53,020 nt of DNA, from the NCBI GenBank assembly GCA_002426575.1, contig DIRE01000089.1, positions 3,513 through 56,532 of the forward strand, read 5' to 3'. The translations under genes were made by a program, and so were the position numbers. Every line of letters begins with the position of its first letter. Position 1 is the first letter of the stretch. The DNA is from Clostridiaceae bacterium UBA5444 (GTDB lineage Bacteria; Bacillota; Clostridia; Clostridiales; Oxobacteraceae). This document shows positions 16,831-24,997 of the stretch, piece after piece. Under the pieces are notes generated by a model, which worked only from the letters and a program-made list of their open reading frames with translations, was not told where the DNA came from and made no database searches.

Positions 16831-16861
16831 GTAATATACTCTTATTAAACTAAACATAATT
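16831..16861 (+). promoter_or_regulatory. Possible forespore sigma-G promoter of the second SASP gene
   Basis: GTAATA at 16831-16836 and CATAATT at 16855-16861, 18 bp apart, resemble sigma-G -35 and -10 elements (TGAATA and CATACTA in Bacillus). The match is partial. The support is mainly that the downstream gene encodes a SASP. Confidence 0.3.
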
Positions 16862-16891
16862 TTTAATCTAATCACAAAGGGAGGAATTTTT

Positions 16892-17134
16892 ATGGCACTA
16901 GGTCAAAACTCTTCAGGGAGAACGCAAGTTGTACCTGGAGCACATTCAACACTTGATAATATAAAATATGAAATAGCATCAGAGTTAAATATACCAGTCG
17001 TACAAGGTTCAGAGGATTACTGGGGGAACATAAGCTCTAGAGATTGCGGCAAAGTTGGAGGCACAATGGTAAAGAGAATGATAGCCTTAGCAGAAAAAGA
17101 GCTTTTAAATGGTAAGCCGCTAGATAAGATATAA
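16892..17134 (+). CDS. Alpha/beta-type small acid-soluble spore protein
   Basis: The 80-residue product carries the DNA-binding SASP core: DNIKYEIASELNIPV, then a short loop, then ISSRDCGKVGGTMVKRMIA. The GPR-cleavage region normally contains a glutamate followed by an aliphatic residue, here within KYEIASE. This protein fits the family much better than the copy at 215-502 and is the likelier spore-core DNA protector. The ATG has a GGGAGG site. It is monocistronic, followed by a clear terminator. Confidence 0.9.
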   Translation: MALGQNSSGRTQVVPGAHSTLDNIKYEIASELNIPVVQGSEDYWGNISSRDCGKVGGTMVKRMIALAEKELLNGKPLDKI

Positions 17135-17147
17135 AATAAATTGCAAG

Positions 17148-17177
17148 AGAACGCATTATTAATATGCGTTCTTTTTT
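17148..17177 (+). terminator. Terminator of the second SASP gene
   Basis: A 9-bp stem (AGAACGCAT at 17148-17156, complement at 17164-17172) with a 7-nt loop is followed by a run of T at 17172-17177. Confidence 0.88.
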
Positions 17178-17320
17178 ATATTAATAATGTATTTTCAAAT
17201 AGACCGCAAGCAAATTCTTTTTATGTATGCTATAATTATTATATATTTGAAATATTCTACATGAATTATTTGTAAATAAGATATATAATATAGTTTTGAT
17301 TATGCAAAGGGGGATACTGT

Positions 17321-17845
17321 GTGTTTGATGATACTCAAGAATTAGCCGAAAGTAAGCTGCTCATACTTTATTTATTTAAAAAGATAAATTTGCCTATTTC
17401 TAATGCAATAGTAACGGATATAGTTCTTGAAAACAATTTGTTAAACTATTTTCAGTTACAGCAGTATTTAAGTGAATTGGTATCTTCCGATTTTCTGTAC
17501 ATAAGTAAAGAGAGTAAAAGGCAGTTTTACAATATAACCGATAAAGGCTTAAAAACCTTAAGTCTATTTGAAAATAGAATAACCGCTAATAAAAAAAGTG
17601 TTGTTGATAATTATCTAAACACTCATGGTGAATTGCTAAAAAAAAGGATTCAAGTTACTGCTGACTATCTTCCGGAAAGTGATGGTAGTTATCTGGTCAC
17701 ATGTAAATTATCTGAAGATAATATTACTCTAATACAGCTAAATCTGGCTATCAGTTCCAATGAAAAAGCAAAGATAATATGCTCAAGATGGAAATCTAAT
17801 CCATATATGATGTATAAACAAATAATTTCTTTACTTACAGATTAG
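17321..17845 (+). CDS. DUF4364 family protein
   Basis: The 174-residue protein matches the DUF4364 family, found widely in Clostridia. The N-terminal 80 residues form a winged-helix-like segment (ESKLLILYLFKKINLPIS, then LVSSDFLYISKES and YNITDKGLKTLSLF). The remainder is a mixed alpha/beta part of unknown role. It may bind DNA as a regulator, but no target is known. The start is GTG at 17321 after AAAGGGGG. Its stop codon lies inside the left arm of the downstream hairpin. Confidence 0.8.
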   Translation: MFDDTQELAESKLLILYLFKKINLPISNAIVTDIVLENNLLNYFQLQQYLSELVSSDFLYISKESKRQFYNITDKGLKTLSLFENRITANKKSVVDNYLNTHGELLKKRIQVTADYLPESDGSYLVTCKLSEDNITLIQLNLAISSNEKAKIICSRWKSNPYMMYKQIISLLTD

Positions 17846-17893
17846 TCCTAATGTAAATTAGGACTAATTAGCATTAGGACTAATTACATTAGG
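17841..17893. terminator. Overlapping hairpins after the DUF4364 gene
   Basis: A perfect 12-bp stem (17841-17852 with 17857-17868, loop GTAA) includes the stop codon. The right-arm word ATTAGGACTAAT is repeated at 17874-17885. CCTAATGTAA at 17847-17856 can also pair with 17884-17893. Mutually exclusive folds are therefore possible. Its place between convergent genes suggests a bidirectional terminator. Confidence 0.65.
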
Positions 17894-17916
17894 CACTATT
17901 TTTAAGATGTCTAGTG

Positions 17917-18861
17917 CTATCCGACATAAATCATGGAAGTAGGTTCAATTCCTGCTTCTATGTTTTTTATTATACTAAAATTAGGCTTATCATTTTGTAT
18001 AACAGATATACTATTGCTGCCACTATTGGCAATATAAATAGCATCTTCACCTTCTGCTATTCCTCTTGGCATATTTCCTGTTTTTATTATATGGTGAGTA
18101 GCAAAACTATCTAGTTCTATAATATATAAATCGCCGCTTCCTATATTTGTTACATAAAGATAGCAGTTATCATCAGATAAAGCTACTTGAGCAGGTGTAT
18201 TTCCAACTTCTATAAATTTAATTGTTTTGTAGTTCTTTGTTGATATTATAGCAACAGCTCCTAACCTGCCATCCCCAAAAAAACTGCACACCACATACAA
18301 AAACCTTCCATCTTTTGATGTTACAATATCCATAGGACATTCACCAACTTTAATAGATGAAATTCTGCAGTGGCTCCATGTTTCAATAATGGAAATGCTT
18401 CCACTTCCCATATCTGCAGTATAGATGTATTCCCCATCGGGACTTATTGCTATTCCATGGGGCATCATCCCTACAGGTACTTGTGCTATTAATCTAAGGT
18501 TTGACATATCTATAATTGATATAGAATCTGAATCACAATTTGTAATGTAAGCATATTCCCCATCAATGCTAAATACTATATCTTTTGGATGAATTCCAGC
18601 AAAGAATGAATCAATCAGGGTATAACTTTTTAAATCAATAATTGAAACACTATTATCATAACAATTTACACTATATATACTCTCCTTTTTGGTATCAACT
18701 TTTATGCTATGAGGCCCTACTAACAGCTTTTTCTTTGAATGAGCCCCTTCTAGTGGAGAAAGGTGTATTTTTTTATATTCTTTATTATTTTCTATATCAA
18801 TAACAGAAATAGAATCCTCACCCATATTAGATACAAAAAGCCTTCTACTTGTCCCCTCCAT
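17917..18861 (-). CDS. YVTN-type beta-propeller protein
   Basis: The 314-residue protein is made of about seven 40-residue blades with the recurring pattern S-I-S-V-I-D/E followed by V-G-x-x-P-x-x-I-A-x-S-x-D-G-x-Y-x-Y-(V/I)-x-N, for example VGMMPHGIAISPDGEYIY. No signal peptide is seen, so it probably acts in the cytoplasm, a spore compartment or on a surface by another route. The function of such proteins is usually unknown. The ATG has a GGGGG site. It is a single gene that converges on the DUF4364 gene. Confidence 0.78.
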   Translation of the reverse strand: MEGTSRRLFVSNMGEDSISVIDIENNKEYKKIHLSPLEGAHSKKKLLVGPHSIKVDTKKESIYSVNCYDNSVSIIDLKSYTLIDSFFAGIHPKDIVFSIDGEYAYITNCDSDSISIIDMSNLRLIAQVPVGMMPHGIAISPDGEYIYTADMGSGSISIIETWSHCRISSIKVGECPMDIVTSKDGRFLYVVCSFFGDGRLGAVAIISTKNYKTIKFIEVGNTPAQVALSDDNCYLYVTNIGSGDLYIIELDSFATHHIIKTGNMPRGIAEGEDAIYIANSGSNSISVIQNDKPNFSIIKNIEAGIEPTSMIYVG

Positions 18862-18941
18862 ATTTATTCCCCCAAAAATTAATTTATATATTTATACAGC
18901 TTATGCTTACGCTTGAGCGTAGAATAAGCATAAACATAAGC

Positions 18942-18992
18942 GCATACCGTTAATTAATATATATTTCAAACTAAACTTAATTAACAGTATGC
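18942..18992. repeat. 16-bp inverted repeat downstream of the small gene at 19002
   Basis: Arms 18942-18957 and 18977-18992 match over 16 bp with one mismatch, around a 19-bp spacer. The repeat starts 10 bp after the stop of the leftward small gene, so it may terminate it. A second, bulged hairpin built from TATGCTTACGCT lies at about 18902-18932. Confidence 0.6.
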
Positions 18993-19001
18993 CTTTTATC
19001 T

Positions 19002-19229
19002 TTATTTTAGTATGCTGTTATATAATTCTTCTTGGGTTAGCTTCAAATCGGCCTTCTTTGCAAGCTTTACATATTTGTCCAAGTTATTCATTGAGTATCT
19101 TCTCAAAGAGGGTGTCACTCTATTTCCCAACCTTAATGATAAATAGTACATCCTTTGAGCTTTTAAAATATCCTCTTTAAGTCTTTTATTGTTTTTGCTT
19201 TCATCATTATAATATAAACCATCTATAAT
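19002..19229 (-). CDS. Small protein with a non-standard start, possibly Spo0E-like
   Basis: A 75-codon open frame runs from 19229 to the TAA at 19002-19004. It lacks an in-frame ATG, GTG or TTG near its start, but a strong AGGGGGG ribosome site (19238-19244) lies 8 nt before an in-frame ATT at 19227-19229, with ATC at 19230 as another choice. The product is charged and helical, with segments KRLKEDILKAQRMYYLSLRLG and RRYSMNNLDKYVKLAKK. The R-x-x-M-Y ... S-x-x-x-L-D pattern recalls Spo0E-type aspartyl phosphatases, which act on Spo0A~P. Their motif is S-Q-E-L-D, one residue shorter, so the family call is weak. It precedes no other gene closely. Confidence 0.5.
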   Translation of the reverse strand: MIDGLYYNDESKNNKRLKEDILKAQRMYYLSLRLGNRVTPSLRRYSMNNLDKYVKLAKKADLKLTQEELYNSILK

Positions 19230-19283
19230 GATTGTTACCCCCCTAAATATACTATATATAATAATATATTCAGGAACGCTTAT

Positions 19284-20600
19284 TTAAAGCATATGTTTTT
19301 GTATTATATCTCTAACACGCCCTATCATATATAAAGAGCCGCAAAATACAATCAAATCATCTTCCTTAGCAGATTCAATACTAGTGTTATATGCATCTAA
19401 AATACTGCTGCTTATAATTACAGAATCATTATATTTATTAGCAACCCCGCCAAGTTCCTCGGAAGATAAGGCCCTTTCACTATCTGGTTTTGTAGTAATT
19501 ACTGTATCTGCAATAGGCATTATTATGCTGCACATTTTTTCATATTCTTTGTCCCTCAATACTCCAATTACCAATATGATTTTGTCATACTTAAAGTACT
19601 TTAGTATAGCTTTTTTAAGTTCTGCCATACCTTGTACATTATGAGCCCCATCTAAAACAATTTTTGGGTTTTCTCCCATTACCTCTATCCTTCCAGGCCA
19701 TTTTGCATTTTCAATACCTTTATATATATATTCATCCTTTATATCTATTCCCCTATATTTAAGAGCTTCTATTGCTTGTATAGATGTTTTAATATTTAGT
19801 ATTTGATATTCACCTAAAAGAGATGTTTTCAAATCCACATAACTTTTATCATTAATGCTTAAATTAAAAGTTTGACCTTTATGGGAATACTTTGATATAT
19901 ACGTATTATATTGACTAACTAATATTAGTTTAGCATTCCTTTCTTTACATACATCTTCTATAACCTTTAAGGCTTCCTCTTCTTGGGGATAAGAAACCAC
20001 TATTCCATTTTGTTTTATAATGCCAGCCTTTTCATAAGCAATTTGAGAAAGTGTATTCCCAAGGATTCCTAAATGGTCATAGCTAATAGATGTAATAACA
20101 GAAACAAGTGGGTTAATCACATTTGTAGAATCTAACCTTCCGCCAAGTCCTACTTCTAAGGCAACAAAATCTACTTGTTTATCTGAAAAATATTTAAACA
20201 TAATAGCAGTTATTATCTCAAACTCTGTAGGGTTATCATATCCTTCACTGATTACCTTATCCACTATAGGACCTATATAGTTTATAAGCCTTGCAATATC
20301 ATCTTTACTTATTTCCTCATTATTTATTTTAATTCTTTCAGTAAATCTTTGAAGGTATGGGGATGTGTATATACCAACCTTGTATCCTGCTTCAATAAGT
20401 ATGCTGGATATAATAGAAACTACAGAGCCTTTTCCATTTGTACCTGCCACATGTATGACCCTTAACTTATGATGAGGATTTCCCATGTAATATAATAACC
20501 TGTTTATCCTATCAAGCCCTAATTTAGATCCAAACTTACCAGTTCTATTTATATATTTCATTGCCTCATAATAATCCATATCCATATCAATCACGTCCAT
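19284..20600 (-). CDS. folC: Bifunctional folylpolyglutamate / dihydrofolate synthase
   Basis: FolC adds glutamate to dihydropteroate and to folates, retaining them in the cell. The P-loop is HVAGTNGKGSVVSII. The Mur-ligase-type family motifs SPYLQRFTERI, ALEVGLGGRLDSTNV and VLDGAHNVQG are present, as are the C-terminal domain elements VIGVLRDKEYEKM and FCGSLYMIG. The 438 residues are normal. It lies downstream of valS with a hairpin between, so it is probably part of the T-box transcript. The ATG at 20600 has only a weak ribosome site; in-frame ATGs at 20585 and 20579 (MDYYEAMKYI, typical FolC opening) are equally likely starts. Confidence 0.93.
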   Translation of the reverse strand: MDVIDMDMDYYEAMKYINRTGKFGSKLGLDRINRLLYYMGNPHHKLRVIHVAGTNGKGSVVSIISSILIEAGYKVGIYTSPYLQRFTERIKINNEEISKDDIARLINYIGPIVDKVISEGYDNPTEFEIITAIMFKYFSDKQVDFVALEVGLGGRLDSTNVINPLVSVITSISYDHLGILGNTLSQIAYEKAGIIKQNGIVVSYPQEEEALKVIEDVCKERNAKLILVSQYNTYISKYSHKGQTFNLSINDKSYVDLKTSLLGEYQILNIKTSIQAIEALKYRGIDIKDEYIYKGIENAKWPGRIEVMGENPKIVLDGAHNVQGMAELKKAILKYFKYDKIILVIGVLRDKEYEKMCSIIMPIADTVITTKPDSERALSSEELGGVANKYNDSVIISSSILDAYNTSIESAKEDDLIVFCGSLYMIGRVRDIIQKHML

Positions 20601-20620
20601 TCGTATTTAAAATATGAATA

Positions 20621-20650
20621 TATAATGCTGGTTTTTAAACCAGCATTATA
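20621..20650 (-). terminator. Hairpin between valS and folC
   Basis: A perfect 14-bp stem (20621-20634 with 20637-20650, TT gap) sits about 10 bp after the valS stop and 20 bp before the folC start. It lacks a T-run, so partial termination or RNA processing is likelier than a full stop. Confidence 0.65.
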
Positions 20651-20659
20651 ACAATCTTT

Positions 20660-23326
20660 CTATTTCATACTATTTAATCTTTCTAGTACACCTTCAAGCA
20701 TTTCTTTGTATTTAATCTTCTTTTCTCTTTCCTCATCAACCACGGATTTAGGTGCTTTTGACACAAACTTCTCATTAGATAATTTGCCTTCAACTCTTTT
20801 CAACTCATTTAGGAGCCTTTCCTCCTCTTTTTTTAGCCTCTCAATCTCTTTTTCCCTGTCTATAAGATCATCTAGTGGCATAAAGATCTCTGCTCCATGT
20901 ATTATTACGCTTACTGCATCTTGAGGTATATTTGTCTTTTGTGTCATTACAATAACTTCGCTTGCACCTGCTAATTTTTCAAAAAAGCTTTTTCCATCCT
21001 TCATTGCTTTATTTACCCTATCATCATGGGTTACAATCATAACCTTAGCCTTTTTAGATAATGGAACGTTCATCTCTGCTCTTACATTTCTTATACCCTT
21101 AATTCCATCTATGATTATCTCTATACTATCTTCTGCATCTTTGTCTTTAAGCCTTTCATCATATACAGGCCATTTTGATATTACAATTGATTCGCACTCA
21201 TCCTCTGCTTTTATATGAGTATAAATTTCTTCAGTTATAAAGGGCATGAAAGGATGCAATAATTTTAAGGTTCCCCTTAGTACAAATAATAATGTATATT
21301 GAGCAGCCTTTTTAGTTGACCCATCCTCATCATTACCATAAAGCCTTGGCTTAACAAGCTCTATATACCAATCGCAGAATTCACCCCAAGTAAAATCATA
21401 TATCTTTTGGGCTGCAATTCCTAATTCAAATTTATCAAGGTTTTCAGTAACTTCAGATGCAACATCATTAAACCTGCTAATTATCCATTTATCTTCAGTT
21501 GCAAGTTCGTTGTTTACTTCTTCTAGCCTTAAATTTATATTCGTATCATCAATATTCATAATAACAAATCTTGATGCGTTCCATATCTTATTTGCGAAAT
21601 TTCTTGAGGCTTCAACCTTTTCTCTGTAGAATCTCATATCATTTCCAGGGCTATTTCCTGTAACTAAAGTAAATCTTAAAGCATCTGCTCCATATTCATC
21701 TATAACCTCTAGAGGGTCTATTCCATTTCCTAAAGATTTACTCATCTTTCTGCCTTCTGAATCCCTAACTAGACCATGTATAAGTACATGGGAGAAAGGA
21801 ACATCACCCATTGATTCAATACCAGAGAAAACCATTCTTGCAACCCAGAAGAATATAATATCATACCCTGTAACTAATACACTCGTTGGGTAAAAGTATT
21901 TTAAGTCCTCTGTTTCCTTAGGCCATCCTAAAGTTGAGAAAGGCCAAAGCGCTGAACTAAACCAAGTATCTAAAACATCAGTCTCCTGCTCAAGATTAGT
22001 TGATTTACATTTGCTGCATTTATCAGGAGTATCCTTTGAAACAATAACCTCTCCGCAATCTTTGCAGTACCATACAGGTATTCTATGTCCCCACCAAAGC
22101 TGCCTTGATATACACCAATCCTGTATATTTTCCATCCAGTTAAAATAGGTTTTAGAGAATCTATCAGGTACAAACTGTACCTTTTCTTCCTTTACTGCTT
22201 CTATAGCAGGCTCTGCAAGAGGCTTCATCTTTATAAACCATTGCTTTGATAGTATTGGCTCTACAGTAGTTCTGCATCTGTAACATTCACCAACGTTGTG
22301 AGTATGCTTTTTCTTTTTTACTAAAAGGCCTAATGATTTTAACTCTTCAACAATTTGCTCTCTTGCTTCGTATCTATCAAGTCCATTATATTTTCCAGCC
22401 TGTTCATTCATTGTACCATCATCATTCATAACCCTTATCTGCTCTAAGTTATGTCTAAGTCCTACCTCGAAGTCGTTAGGGTCATGAGCTGGTGTAATCT
22501 TAACACAACCCGTTCCAAACTCTTTATCAACATAAGAGTCTGCTACAACAGGTATCTCTCTGTTGACTATTGGCAGAATCAATGTTTTGCCTATTAAATG
22601 CTTATATCTTTCATCATCGGGGTGTACTGCAACTGCAGTATCTCCAAGCATTGTCTCAGGCCTTGTAGTTGCAATTACAACTGACTCATTGCTTCCTTTA
22701 ACAGGATAAGTTATATACCAGAAATGTCCCTCCTGCTCACTATATTCAACCTCTGCATCTGATAAGGCGGTTTTACATCTTGGGCACCAGTTTATTATCC
22801 TATTTCCCTGATAAATAAGTCCTTTATTGTATAAGTTAACAAATACCGTCTTTACAGCTTCATTTAATCCTTCGTCCATTGTAAAGCGCTCTCTCGTCCA
22901 ATCGCAGGATGATCCTAGTTTTTCAAGCTGCTCTCTTATCCTCTCACGGTATTCCTTAGCCCAATCCCATGCCTCTTTGAGGAAGGCTTCCCTTCCAATC
23001 TCTTTTTTAATTATTCCCTTTTTCCTTAAATTCTCTTCTACCTTAACCTCTGTTGCAATGCTTGCATGGTCCTCTCCAGGAATCCAAAGTGCAGAATACC
23101 CTTCCATCCTCTTCCACCTTATCAATACATCCTGAAGTGTAGCATCAATTGCATGACCCATATGAAGTTTTCCTGTAATATTTGGAGGCGGCATAACGAT
23201 TGTATAGGGTTTCTTTTTATTATCAACCTTTGGCGTAAAATATCCCTTTTCAACCCATGTTTTATATAGCCTCTCCTCAAATTCTTTTGGATTATATGTC
23301 TTACCTATGTTTTTAATGTCCTCCAT
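20660..23326 (-). CDS. valS: Valyl-tRNA synthetase
   Basis: ValS charges tRNA-Val and edits misactivated threonine. The class I HIGH motif appears as PPPNITGKLHMGHA near residue 50 and KMSKS as GRKMSKSLGNGIDP near residue 530. The CP1 editing region (ATTRPETMLGDTAV) and zinc-binding cysteines (WCPRCKTAL; CKDCGEVIV with CSKCKS) are visible. A tRNA-binding anticodon domain and C-terminal coiled-coil (about 815-885) complete the 888 residues. The ATG follows GGAGG. It is controlled by the upstream T-box, with a small membrane-protein gene in between. Confidence 0.97.
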   Translation of the reverse strand: MEDIKNIGKTYNPKEFEERLYKTWVEKGYFTPKVDNKKKPYTIVMPPPNITGKLHMGHAIDATLQDVLIRWKRMEGYSALWIPGEDHASIATEVKVEENLRKKGIIKKEIGREAFLKEAWDWAKEYRERIREQLEKLGSSCDWTRERFTMDEGLNEAVKTVFVNLYNKGLIYQGNRIINWCPRCKTALSDAEVEYSEQEGHFWYITYPVKGSNESVVIATTRPETMLGDTAVAVHPDDERYKHLIGKTLILPIVNREIPVVADSYVDKEFGTGCVKITPAHDPNDFEVGLRHNLEQIRVMNDDGTMNEQAGKYNGLDRYEAREQIVEELKSLGLLVKKKKHTHNVGECYRCRTTVEPILSKQWFIKMKPLAEPAIEAVKEEKVQFVPDRFSKTYFNWMENIQDWCISRQLWWGHRIPVWYCKDCGEVIVSKDTPDKCSKCKSTNLEQETDVLDTWFSSALWPFSTLGWPKETEDLKYFYPTSVLVTGYDIIFFWVARMVFSGIESMGDVPFSHVLIHGLVRDSEGRKMSKSLGNGIDPLEVIDEYGADALRFTLVTGNSPGNDMRFYREKVEASRNFANKIWNASRFVIMNIDDTNINLRLEEVNNELATEDKWIISRFNDVASEVTENLDKFELGIAAQKIYDFTWGEFCDWYIELVKPRLYGNDEDGSTKKAAQYTLLFVLRGTLKLLHPFMPFITEEIYTHIKAEDECESIVISKWPVYDERLKDKDAEDSIEIIIDGIKGIRNVRAEMNVPLSKKAKVMIVTHDDRVNKAMKDGKSFFEKLAGASEVIVMTQKTNIPQDAVSVIIHGAEIFMPLDDLIDREKEIERLKKEEERLLNELKRVEGKLSNEKFVSKAPKSVVDEEREKKIKYKEMLEGVLERLNSMK

Positions 23327-23337
23327 ATTGATTCCTC

Positions 23338-23523
23338 CTACTTTATAAAGATACTAATCATACCTGCTATAACGAATATAACTCCAATAGTTTTTATAGT
23401 CATAACTGCTTTAAAAGACTTTTTATTAAATACCTTCTCTGCAATAAACCTGCCTCCATACCCTAAAATTCCACCTATTATAAATAACAAAATGGGTAGA
23501 GGCCTTAATACTTCAAAATTCAA
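23338..23523 (-). CDS. Small two-helix membrane protein between T-box and valS
   Basis: The 61-residue protein has two hydrophobic helices (about LPILLFIIGGILGYGG and TIGVIFVIAGMISIFI) joined by a basic loop (KVFNKKSFK). No family is recognised. The start is TTG at 23523, 10 nt after AAAGGAGG. It ends 11 bp before valS and lies after the T-box terminator, so its transcription should rise when charged tRNA-Val falls. Whether it serves valine metabolism is unknown. Confidence 0.7.
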   Translation of the reverse strand: MNFEVLRPLPILLFIIGGILGYGGRFIAEKVFNKKSFKAVMTIKTIGVIFVIAGMISIFIK

Positions 23524-23559
23524 TCGCTAAAAACCTCCTTTAAAAATAAATAGAGAAAT

Positions 23560-23795
23560 AAAAAAAGCCCTCCGTCTAAAGGACGAAAGGCATCAATCGC
23601 GGTACCACCTTAATTCCGATATACATCGGCTCTCATATAATAACGGCTGAAACCGTCAGAGTCTACTATTATTTCAACCCTGAAACTCAAAAGCTACCTT
23701 TAGCGACTCAATATCCTAGAATGCCTTTCAGCCACGAGCACTCCTCTCTTTAGGTCAAATTCGCCTACTCTTCTTTATCATGGTATTTATCTGTA
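23560..23795 (-). promoter_or_regulatory. T-box riboswitch for the valS operon
   Basis: The minus-strand RNA carries the T-box sequence AAGGTGGTACCGCG at 23598-23611, which pairs with the uncharged tRNA acceptor end. It is followed by a terminator hairpin (23567-23591) with a T-run at 23560-23566. Upstream is Stem I with AGTA, AGAGAG and GGCTGAAAG-type conserved elements. The best specifier candidate is GTA at 23695-23697, a valine codon, in the CTAAAG-GTA-GC context. Uncharged tRNA-Val would stabilise the antiterminator and allow transcription of the small membrane protein, valS and probably folC. Confidence 0.93.
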
Positions 23796-23803
23796 TTCTA
23801 TCT

Positions 23804-23833
23804 ATAATATACCCATATTTAAAAAAATGTCAA
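23804..23833 (-). promoter_or_regulatory. Promoter of the T-box valS transcript
   Basis: On the minus strand a perfect TTGACA (23828-23833) is followed, after 16-18 bp, by TATATT/TATTAT at about 23804-23811. The predicted start near 23797 fits the first base of T-box Stem I. Confidence 0.7.
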
Positions 23834-23928
23834 CCTCAATATTTAAAAAGATAATTTATAAATCAATTAGTAACCCTCTAATAAGAAACTGAATACTATA
23901 AACTGATAATATGTATTGGAGGGGCTAT

Positions 23929-24975
23929 ATGAAAAAGGGCAAAATCTATATTTCTTTCTTAATTATTGTCTCCATATTCATGGCACTTTTAACGGGCTGC
24001 GGTAAAAGCAATACGAAAAATCAAAAGCTTGTAAAACTAAGGCTTAATGAGGTTGTAAGGTCAGTGTTTTATATACCAATGTATGCTGCAATAGCTGAAG
24101 GCTTTTTTGAGGAGGAAGGGTTTGATATTGAACTTAGTACTGGGCAAGGTGCAGACAAAACTATGCAGCAAGTACTTTCCAACAATGCAGACATAGGCTT
24201 TTGTGGTCCTGAACAGGTTATATATCTATATAACCAAGGAAGAGAAGACTATGCAGTAATATTTGCACAGCTTACTAAAAGAGACGGGTCTTTTCTAGTG
24301 GGAAGGCAAAAAGACGAAAGTTTTGAGTGGGAAAAACTTAAAGGTAAAACCTTAATAGGAGGAAGGCCAGGCGGCGTACCTGAAATGACATTGGAATATG
24401 TTATAAGAAGCCACAACCTATCTATCTCCTATAATGATGAAAAACCCCAAAAGGACGTAAATATAATAACCAACCTTGCATTTACTGCTACTGCAGCAGC
24501 ATTTAAAAGCGGTTTAGGAGACTATGTAGCTCTTTTTGAGCCAACTGGAACCATGCTGCAGGATGAGGGCTCAGGAAGCATTGTATCATCAATTGGCAAG
24601 GAATCAGGAGAAATACCATATACCTGTTTTTTTACAACAAAATCATATATGGAGAAAAATCCTGATACAGTCCAAAAGTTTACCAACGCACTATATAAAG
24701 GTCTTCTATGGATGGAAAATAGTTCAGATGAAAAAATAGCTAGTTCCATAAAATCATTCTTTGAAGGCTCTGATGAAAAACAGTTAATAGCAGTAATCAA
24801 AAGATATAGAGAACAAGATACATGGTCTAAGGATTTGATCCTATCTGAAAAAGCTCTTTCAAGATTAGAAGATGTAATAGAATCATACCAAAAAGACCTA
24901 ATGCCATCTAGGCCTCCTTACGACAAAGTAGTAAATAATAAATTTGCGAAAGAGGCCAATAAAACCGTCAAATAA
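23929..24975 (+). CDS. ABC transporter substrate-binding lipoprotein, NMT1/THI5-SsuA type
   Basis: The 348-residue protein starts with a basic signal segment and the lipobox ALLTGCGKS (lipidated cysteine about 24). The mature domain is of the NMT1/THI5-SsuA-like periplasmic-binding fold, with VRSVFYIPMYAAIAEGFFEEEGFDIEL and the phosphate/sulfonate-like loop KGKTLIGGRPGG. Ligands in this family include aminopyrimidines, riboflavin precursors, nitrate and sulfonates; I cannot choose among them. The start at 23929 has GGAGGGG. It is the first gene of an importer whose ATPase gene is now split by the element at 25595-33037. Confidence 0.85.
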   Translation: MKKGKIYISFLIIVSIFMALLTGCGKSNTKNQKLVKLRLNEVVRSVFYIPMYAAIAEGFFEEEGFDIELSTGQGADKTMQQVLSNNADIGFCGPEQVIYLYNQGREDYAVIFAQLTKRDGSFLVGRQKDESFEWEKLKGKTLIGGRPGGVPEMTLEYVIRSHNLSISYNDEKPQKDVNIITNLAFTATAAAFKSGLGDYVALFEPTGTMLQDEGSGSIVSSIGKESGEIPYTCFFTTKSYMEKNPDTVQKFTNALYKGLLWMENSSDEKIASSIKSFFEGSDEKQLIAVIKRYREQDTWSKDLILSEKALSRLEDVIESYQKDLMPSRPPYDKVVNNKFAKEANKTVK

Positions 24976-24997
24976 ATATTGAAAGCAGGGGATGATA

